From CAZWZG01 sp964638245 (GTDB lineage Bacteria > Pseudomonadota > Alphaproteobacteria > Rhodobacterales > Rhodobacteraceae), in contig CAZWZG010000110.1 in NCBI GenBank assembly GCA_964638245.1, positions 1 through 10,412 on the forward strand: a DNA stretch of 10,412 bases. Direction: 5' to 3'. The notes below the pieces were generated by a model. The model searched no databases, was not told the DNA's origin, and saw nothing but the letters and a program-made list of their open reading frames with translations. A program made the translations under genes and the position numbers. Position 1 is the stretch's first letter. Every line of letters begins with the position of its first letter. This document shows positions 6,349-10,412 of this stretch, piece by piece.

Positions 6349-7056
6349 TTACTCCGCCGCCAGCATCTGCACCCCGTCCTGATCCGCATAGTCCGTGACC
6401 GAAATCCAACGCTGCATGGTTTTGGCCAGCCGCGCATCACCGCTGAGGAACAATCGCCCCGCCTCAATCTCGCGCGCGACGGTCGTGCGCCCAAGAAGAA
6501 TGCAGGACAGGACATGCGAGTGGGTCTCGATATAAAGATCCACGTCAAATCCGGGGATCGAAGAACACATCTCGACCTCGGCACCCGGATTGATGAGCGC
6601 CCAATACGTATTGTAGTCGAGCCCCTCGTCCTCGAACCGGAACTGCAGCACGACACGGCGCTTGGGCAGATGCTCGCGAACAAAGTAGCGGCGAAACTTC
6701 CACATCAGGTTGGAGACGTTAAGGTTTTCCAAGGCGTCCTCGGCCTTGATATGGCGTTGCGCCCACATGGCCAGTTCGTTCAGCATCGGCTCAAGCTCGA
6801 TGGCACTTGGCGTGCGGATGTAGTCGACGGCACCTGTCGCGGGATCATCGATGCGCTCGACCAGCCCGGCAACCTCCAATTCGCGAAGACGCTTTGACAG
6901 AAGCGCGGGGGAGATGTTGCCGACCTCGCGCTTGATCTCGTTAAAACGTGTCGCCCCGGCCCAAAGGGCGCTCAGGATCGGGATCGTCCAGCGCGGCTGC
7001 AAAAGCTCGCACGCGTGGCTGATCGGGCAGATGTTGCCATAAGGTTGTATCGACAT
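6349..7056 (-). CDS. HxlR-family winged-helix regulator with C-terminal SCP2-like domain
   Basis: The first ~100 of 235 residues are an HxlR-type DNA-binding domain. It opens with CPISHACELLQPRWTIPIL (Cys10 plus the typical R-W-T-x-P-I-L), followed by the recognition region FNEIKREVGNISPALLSKRL (residues 38-57) and the wing LEVAGLVERIDDP. HxlR proteins bind as dimers to short inverted repeats. The remaining ~115 residues are not part of the minimal family. They include VLQFRFEDEG, a Y-N-x-Y-W-A-L-I-N-P segment and LSGDARLAKTMQRWI, a pattern that resembles SCP2-type lipid-binding domains, so ligand sensing is plausible inference. ATG 7056 has a perfect AGGAGGT ribosome site at spacing 8. The EamA transporter (copy 3) follows in the same direction, which suggests that the two work together, but control of it is not shown. 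Confidence 0.85.
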   Translation of the reverse strand: MSIQPYGNICPISHACELLQPRWTIPILSALWAGATRFNEIKREVGNISPALLSKRLRELEVAGLVERIDDPATGAVDYIRTPSAIELEPMLNELAMWAQRHIKAEDALENLNVSNLMWKFRRYFVREHLPKRRVVLQFRFEDEGLDYNTYWALINPGAEVEMCSSIPGFDVDLYIETHSHVLSCILLGRTTVAREIEAGRLFLSGDARLAKTMQRWISVTDYADQDGVQMLAAE

Positions 7057-7105
7057 CGCAAGACACCTCCTGACGCAAACCTAGCCGAGCCCCCCGCTCC
7101 AAAGC

Positions 7106-7119
7106 CAGTTCAGAAACTG
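7106..7119. repeat. Inverted repeat CAGTT-N4-AACTG between divergent genes
   Basis: CAGTT (7106-7110) and AACTG (7115-7119) form a compact 14-bp symmetric site about 50 bp upstream of the HxlR-type gene start. Length and symmetry fit a dimeric repressor operator, possibly for autoregulation. No -10/-35 pair is clear nearby. Confidence 0.4.
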
Positions 7120-7138
7120 TACCGGGCGCGGTTCACAT

Positions 7139-7173
7139 CCTGCACTCCCCTATCGCGGCGGCAAGCGTGCAGG
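7139..7173. repeat. Inverted repeat CCTGCAC/GTGCAGG upstream of the DUF1127-like gene
   Basis: CCTGCAC (7139-7145) and GTGCAGG (7167-7173) are perfect inverted 7-mers around a 21-nt loop, 41 bp before the DUF1127-like start. The arms are far apart, so they may be two half-sites 28 bp apart or a leader hairpin. The gap 7057-7213 holds this, the shorter repeat at 7106 and no further gene. Confidence 0.35.
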
Positions 7174-7213
7174 GTCGGGTCATCCCAAATCACGCGAAAC
7201 ATGGAGCGTTCAG

Positions 7214-7414
7214 ATGACCAGAACCATCAAGGAAACCATCATCGACTTTCTGAAGGATACGTCGGGCGCCGCCCGTAGTCATATCGAACCATCCGGCTTG
7301 CACAGCTTGTCCGAGCACCACCTTCAGGACGTGGGGCTGACACCGAACGACGTCGCGGGTCTGGCGGCCCGCAACCTGTCTCAGATCGCGCGGCGCCGGT
7401 CAGGGAATTGGTGA
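7214..7414 (+). CDS. DUF1127-like small protein
   Basis: The 66-residue protein has a polar N-terminus followed by LSEHHLQDVGLTPNDVAGL (residues 32-50), matching the L-x-D-x-x-L-x-D-I/V-G-L-x-x-x-D core of DUF1127 proteins, and ends in ARRRSGNW. The usual arginine-rich W-R-x-R-R stretch before the core is missing, so it is a divergent member. Some DUF1127 proteins in Rhodobacter and Agrobacterium bind or shape RNA and affect growth and stress responses; transferring that to this one is inference. ATG 7214 has a GGAG ribosome site 7-8 bases upstream. It is divergent from the HxlR-type gene and convergent to the DUF3179 gene, the two stops being only 9 bp apart. Confidence 0.65.
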   Translation: MTRTIKETIIDFLKDTSGAARSHIEPSGLHSLSEHHLQDVGLTPNDVAGLAARNLSQIARRRSGNW

Positions 7415-7439
7415 GCGCGCGGGCTAGCCGTCCGCGCTC
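7413..7439. terminator. Shared hairpin between two convergent stop codons
   Basis: GAGCGCG (7413-7419) and CGCGCTC (7433-7439) form a 7-bp GC stem with a 13-nt loop that contains GGCTAGCC. It spans the stop codons of the DUF1127-like gene (7412-7414) and the DUF3179 gene (7424-7426). There is no T-run on either side; it may slow transcription from both directions. Confidence 0.35.
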
Positions 7440-8800
7440 CAAAGTTCGGTGCCGGGGTGGAATTGCGACCAGGCGAACCAGAAGGCTTCGTGACTGCCCA
7501 AGTCCGATCCATCGCTATCGACGGCCTTGATGCCCCCGGCCACAAGTTCCAGCGAGACGTTCTCGAACTTGATCTCTTCGCCCGCCCGCAGTGCAACCAG
7601 AGCCGCGCTGCGCTGGAAGGCTACTGGCGTGCCTGAGGCGGTCACGACGCCAATGATGTCCTCGTGGACCGGCAAGCGCGGGTCGACATCGCCCACAGGG
7701 AAAATCGGCCCATTTGCGTCGCGTCCGTTGCGGAAATCGGGGTCACGGCCAAGGGCCAAACGCTCGACCAGCACGGTCGTGTGGGGATGGGTTTCCTTCC
7801 ACGTGCCCCAGTCTGTGGTGATGACGGCAGCCTGTTCCAGAACGATGCCTTTCTCGGCAAGCGGTCCGGTCACGGCGTCGCCAAGGAAGGTGTCGAACAC
7901 TGAGTAGGTCCGCACGTCGTACATCACTTTGTTGGACCGGATCAGAAGACCCGACGTGCGCAGGATCGGACGTTCAACGCCATCGGGAAGCTCATCCGTG
8001 AAATACGCCTGCGCGGCCCCGCAAAGCGTGCAGTAGGGAATGCCCAGATCACGCCCGCCCAGCGTGTCGTTCACCATTTCGCGGACTTCCATGATCTGGC
8101 GCGGATAGGCGCGCGCCTCGCCATTGATCTCGATCCCAAAGACAATGTCATCATCGTCCAGCCACGTCGCCTCGTCAGCGGTCAGAACCTCCGGGTTATC
8201 GGCAGCGGGGATGCAATTGCAGGGATCGTCGGTCGTGTCGAACGGCCGGGCGTCGATCAGAACACCGCCCCAGGACACCATGCGCCAATCGATATCACCC
8301 GGCATGAAAATGCGATCCCAACCGGGGATGAGGCTGGTGAAAATCGCGCGCTTGGAGGCGAGGTAGTCGGGCGGCGCAGGGATATCCCACGCAATCAGAT
8401 GATCGGTGATCACGCCCCATTGGTTGATGACCGGGTTCTCGATCCCCAAAAGTGTTGCGGCCGCTTCGGAAAGCTGGCCGTTTAGGTTCGTGCCAGAGGC
8501 AAACCGCATGAGATCGGAAATCAGCCACGCAAGACGTGGGTCACCGGACTCAGCAACTTTGCCCAGCGCAACAAAGGAATCCGTGTTCCAACGGGAGTCG
8601 ACGGCCGGATTGACCAACGCGACTTGAACCGCCTCGGCCAGTTCTGGCGACAGCGGACCGTCCGGGATTTCAGGCGGCGTCCCGAATTGCTCGATCACGA
8701 AATCGGGGAGCTTTGCCATCTCTTGCGCGGTTGCGGCAGTCGAAAGGCCCAGCGCCAGCGCGGCAACAGCCAAAGGTCGAAGGAAATCTCTCAAAGCCAT
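7424..8800 (-). CDS. Exported DUF3179 domain protein
   Basis: The 458-residue protein starts with a clear secretory signal (MALRDFLRPL, then AVAALALGLS, cleavage near TATA/Q, residue 25). Residues ~50-125 are helical and resemble HEAT-type repeats. The rest is the DUF3179 domain, which I recognise from three elements: FGIEINGEARAYPRQIME (about 221-238), GIPYCTLCGAA (253-263, with CxxC at 257 and 260), and RTSGLLIRSNKVMYDVRTYSVF (about 291-312). W-G-T-W and H-P-H-T-T-V-L follow. A C-x-C pair also stands at 194/196. DUF3179 has no established activity. The cysteines could be disulfides or metal ligands in the periplasm, which is inference. ATG 8800 has AAAGGG about 7 bases upstream. Downstream it meets the DUF1127-like gene; upstream, 106 bp away, is the unrecognised secreted protein. 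Confidence 0.9.
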   Translation of the reverse strand: MALRDFLRPLAVAALALGLSTAATAQEMAKLPDFVIEQFGTPPEIPDGPLSPELAEAVQVALVNPAVDSRWNTDSFVALGKVAESGDPRLAWLISDLMRFASGTNLNGQLSEAAATLLGIENPVINQWGVITDHLIAWDIPAPPDYLASKRAIFTSLIPGWDRIFMPGDIDWRMVSWGGVLIDARPFDTTDDPCNCIPAADNPEVLTADEATWLDDDDIVFGIEINGEARAYPRQIMEVREMVNDTLGGRDLGIPYCTLCGAAQAYFTDELPDGVERPILRTSGLLIRSNKVMYDVRTYSVFDTFLGDAVTGPLAEKGIVLEQAAVITTDWGTWKETHPHTTVLVERLALGRDPDFRNGRDANGPIFPVGDVDPRLPVHEDIIGVVTASGTPVAFQRSAALVALRAGEEIKFENVSLELVAGGIKAVDSDGSDLGSHEAFWFAWSQFHPGTELWSADG

Positions 8801-8847
8801 AGCGGCGCCCTTTCACGGTCGTGATCAATGGCATGACCCTCGGCGGA

Positions 8848-8883
8848 AATCAGGTTTCGCGCCAGTCACACTCAATCAGGTTT
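8848..8883. repeat. Direct repeat AATCAGGTTT, two copies
   Basis: AATCAGGTTT occurs at 8848-8857 and 8874-8883, exactly 26 bp apart, in the 106-bp gap upstream of the DUF3179 gene. Perfect 10-mers this close are unlikely by chance in GC-rich DNA; candidate protein sites, though no regulator is known. No clear promoter elements are seen in the gap. Confidence 0.45.
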
Positions 8884-8906
8884 TGGTGAACGGTTCCGCA
8901 CGTTTC

Positions 8907-10037
8907 TCAGTTCTGGAGTTGGGTTTCGATTTCAGGCCGCAGCGCATTGAAGTTCGGCTTCGTTTGAAGACCTGATGTTGTGTATCGCAGGGCAACCACC
9001 GTATTCCCATCGAAGTCTGTGCCGCGAAACGTGAACGTCGCGCTGCGCGGCAAACGGTTCTCGGCGACGCAAGCACGTATGCGGTCGTTCAAAACTGGAT
9101 TCTCATGCGCCTTGCGCATTTCTTGGATAACGGTGTCAGCACTGATCTCTGAAGTCCGGAAGAATCCTACGAGATCATTGCGAAACTCAGGCGAGCATTC
9201 GTCGGCCAAAAGACCGGACTGTTCGAGTGCCTGCGTTGCGACACGCACTAGGCCTTCATGATCAGGGAACCGGTACGTATCGTTGACGGCGTAGTTGATG
9301 ATGAAACGTTTTTGCTGGCCGACAAACCCATGGAACTGGAATTTGACGAAGGGCGAGCTGTTGCCGCTCAAGTAACAGCGATTGCTTGATCGCGAATAAC
9401 TAACGCCCTGATGCACACGACGCATTTCGTTCATGACCTGAAGTGGCGTCATCGGTTCGTCCGGGAATACCGCAGCAATCTCATGGCTAATGTCGGGGCT
9501 GCAATCGGGCATGCGCGGCGCGAACCCCAGCACGACCTCCGGATCGTAGGAATGCAGCTTGACCTGCGTCAGTCGCGCAAACTCCGCTTCGTCCCAGTTC
9601 GGTGCACGGTCGGCGGGATCAAGTTCGCACACATAGCGCGTCGCCTCCGTGTTCTGGATCACTGGCTTGAGAGGCGGCTCGCACGTGAAAATGCGGTAGC
9701 TGGTTTCGGCAAGCGCTTTGCGGGCGAGGCTGCTTTCGCGAATGGCGGTGATACGTACATCAATGTTGGCTTTTGGCTGGATCAGGCGTGTCCCGGAACA
9801 CGTCCAGCTCCCTCCGGTGGGATCGCCGTTCACAGCATTCCATAGTTCGGCAATCAGATACTTTGAGCAGACTTTGGCGACGATCGGCTTGTTGCACGAA
9901 TTGGTATAGATGAGGGATGCAAATTCGGGCCCTTGAAAGGTCGTCCTGACGCATTCGTTTCGGCCGTCGCGCGCCTCTGCTTCACTGGCCCAAAGCCCAA
10001 TGATCCCCAACACAACAAAAACAACCAGTCGCTTCAC
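8907..10037 (-). CDS. Unrecognised secreted Cys-rich protein with internal duplication
   Basis: I do not recognise the family. The 376-residue product starts with K-R and a strongly hydrophobic run (LVVFVVLGIIGLW), then ASEAEA/RDGR, a good signal peptide (cleavage about residue 22), so the mature protein is probably periplasmic or outside the cell. The mature part has ten cysteines and no further membrane segment. An N-terminal region (about 23-175) carries six cysteines, including NSCNKPIVAKVC. Two homologous modules follow, about 178-275 and 280-376. Both begin with an acidic residue plus CSP, then share V-x(2)-EMR-x(2)-H and a second Cys 42 residues after the first (Cys179/221 and Cys281/323), then an F-x-F-x-G strand. 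I chose GTG 10037 because GGGAGA lies ~8 bases upstream. A TTG at 10052 would add five residues before the basic signal-peptide start. Confidence 0.8.
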   Translation of the reverse strand: MKRLVVFVVLGIIGLWASEAEARDGRNECVRTTFQGPEFASLIYTNSCNKPIVAKVCSKYLIAELWNAVNGDPTGGSWTCSGTRLIQPKANIDVRITAIRESSLARKALAETSYRIFTCEPPLKPVIQNTEATRYVCELDPADRAPNWDEAEFARLTQVKLHSYDPEVVLGFAPRMPDCSPDISHEIAAVFPDEPMTPLQVMNEMRRVHQGVSYSRSSNRCYLSGNSSPFVKFQFHGFVGQQKRFIINYAVNDTYRFPDHEGLVRVATQALEQSGLLADECSPEFRNDLVGFFRTSEISADTVIQEMRKAHENPVLNDRIRACVAENRLPRSATFTFRGTDFDGNTVVALRYTTSGLQTKPNFNALRPEIETQLQN

Positions 10038-10062
10038 ACGCGTTTCTCCCAACTATGATGTT

Positions 10063-10089
10063 ACGTCAGGCTAGCACTGTAGCCGACGT
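10063..10089. repeat. Imperfect inverted repeat upstream of the secreted protein gene
   Basis: ACGTC-A-GGCT and AGCC-GACGT form a 9-bp stem with one bulged A and an 8-nt loop. It lies between the groL terminator and the secreted protein gene, 26 bp before its start. It could be an operator or a leader structure; no convincing -10/-35 pair accompanies it. Confidence 0.35.
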
Positions 10090-10093
10090 GCTC

Positions 10094-10124
10094 AACAAAA
10101 AAGGGGCCGCCGAAGCGACCCCTT
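10094..10124 (-). terminator. Rho-independent terminator of groL
   Basis: On the minus strand AAGGGGTCGC (10124-10115) pairs with GCGGCCCCTT (10110-10101) around a stable TTCG tetraloop, with one G:U pair, and runs into TTTTTTG. This is a textbook intrinsic terminator, placed 56 bases after the groL stop. Confidence 0.92.
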
Positions 10125-10157
10125 CCTGAGTTCTTTTGCGGTGCCCTTTCGAGCCTC

Positions 10158-10179
10158 GCGATTTCCTTGCGGAAATCGC
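10158..10179 (-). repeat. Stop-abutting hairpin with GCAA tetraloop after groL
   Basis: GCGATTTCC and GGAAATCGC form a perfect 9-bp stem with a GNRA-type loop (GCAA on the minus strand), starting at the base after the groL TAA. With no T-run, it more likely shields the 3' end of the message than ends transcription; the true terminator is downstream at 10094-10124. Confidence 0.6.
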
Positions 10180-10412
10180 TTACATCATGCCGCCCATGCC
10201 GCCCATGTCGGGCATGCCGCCACCGGCGCCAGCGCCTTCTTTCTGTGGCTTGTCGGCGACCATTGCTTCGGTCGTGATCAGAAGACCAGCGATCGACGCC
10301 GCATCTTCCAGAGCCGTACGGACAACCTTGGCCGGGTCGATGACACCGAACTTGAAGAGGTCGCCGTATTCTTCGGTCTGGGCGTTGAAGCCGAACGAGC
10401 TATCGTCGCTTT
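10180..10412 (-). CDS. groL: 60-kDa chaperonin GroEL, C-terminal fragment
   Basis: The 77 visible codons (the 5' part is beyond the window edge) read SDDSSFGFNAQTEEYGDLF and FGVIDPAKVVRTALEDAASI, then AGLLITTEAMVADKP. This is the conserved equatorial domain of GroEL's C-terminal portion, including the D-P-x-K-V motif and ITTEA. It ends in the flexible Gly-Met tail PDMGGMGGMM. GroEL is the ATP-driven folding chamber of the cytoplasm, paired with GroES, whose gene would be expected further upstream on this strand but is not visible. The stop is TAA (10182-10180). A GNRA hairpin and then a strong terminator follow. Two heat-shock loci (hsp20 and groL) thus lie within 10 kb; a heat-shock promoter for groL would be outside the window. 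Confidence 0.98.
   Translation of the reverse strand, partial: SDDSSFGFNAQTEEYGDLFKFGVIDPAKVVRTALEDAASIAGLLITTEAMVADKPQKEGAGAGGGMPDMGGMGGMM

Noticed and set aside
6274..6897. 207-codon + strand frame opposite the HxlR-type gene
   Set aside because: It would start inside the ATTGAC region without a ribosome site and has no recognisable features, whereas the opposite strand has the HxlR domain and a perfect AGGAGGT site.
10038..10052. TTG start for the secreted protein (five more residues)
   Set aside because: It puts acidic residues before the signal peptide, and the GGGAGA ribosome site would lie inside it; GTG 10037 fits better.
1..10412. CRISPR, tRNA/rRNA, insertion sequences, phage or defence genes
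   Set aside because: No spaced repeat array, clover-leaf, transposase, integrase or nuclease motif was seen in the window.

Overview
The window looks like chromosomal DNA from an alphaproteobacterium of the Rhodobacterales (Roseobacter/Paracoccus-type). The reasons are the high G+C content, the Hsp20-DUF1150 gene pair, the APS-kinase C-terminus, the DUF465 and DUF1127-like small proteins, and a GroEL ending in a Gly-Met tail. I see no insertion sequence, phage gene, CRISPR array, tRNA or rRNA. This reads as ordinary core or flexible chromosome, not a genomic island.

Left part (1-1350): the 3' end of an APS-kinase gene (sulfate assimilation, + strand) finishes at a hairpin terminator. Convergent to it lies a minus-strand heat-shock pair, hsp20 followed by a DUF1150 gene, with a good sigma-32-type promoter upstream. 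A small coiled-coil DUF465-type protein runs divergently.

Centre-left (1420-3433): a compact purine operon on the + strand. A sigma-70-like promoter precedes purE, then purK (TTG start, 8-bp overlap), then a NUDIX hydrolase (4-bp ATGA overlap). PurK and PurE together convert AIR to CAIR; the NUDIX protein is translationally coupled to them.

Centre (3403-7056, minus strand): three consecutive but dissimilar ten-helix DMT/EamA transporters, preceded in the same direction by an HxlR-type regulator. The regulator carries an extra C-terminal domain that resembles SCP2. The 120-bp gap between the regulator and the first transporter holds a large hairpin, a 10-bp palindrome and a tandem ATTGAC box, so it could be a control region.

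Right part (7057-10412): a DUF1127-like micro-protein (+), then on the minus strand a periplasmic DUF3179 protein, an unrecognised secreted Cys-rich protein with an internal duplication, and the 3' end of groL with a textbook terminator. The most original item is the secreted protein at 8907-10037. Its C-terminal half consists of two copies of a roughly 100-residue module, each with two cysteines exactly 42 residues apart. I found no complete novel defence or mobile system.
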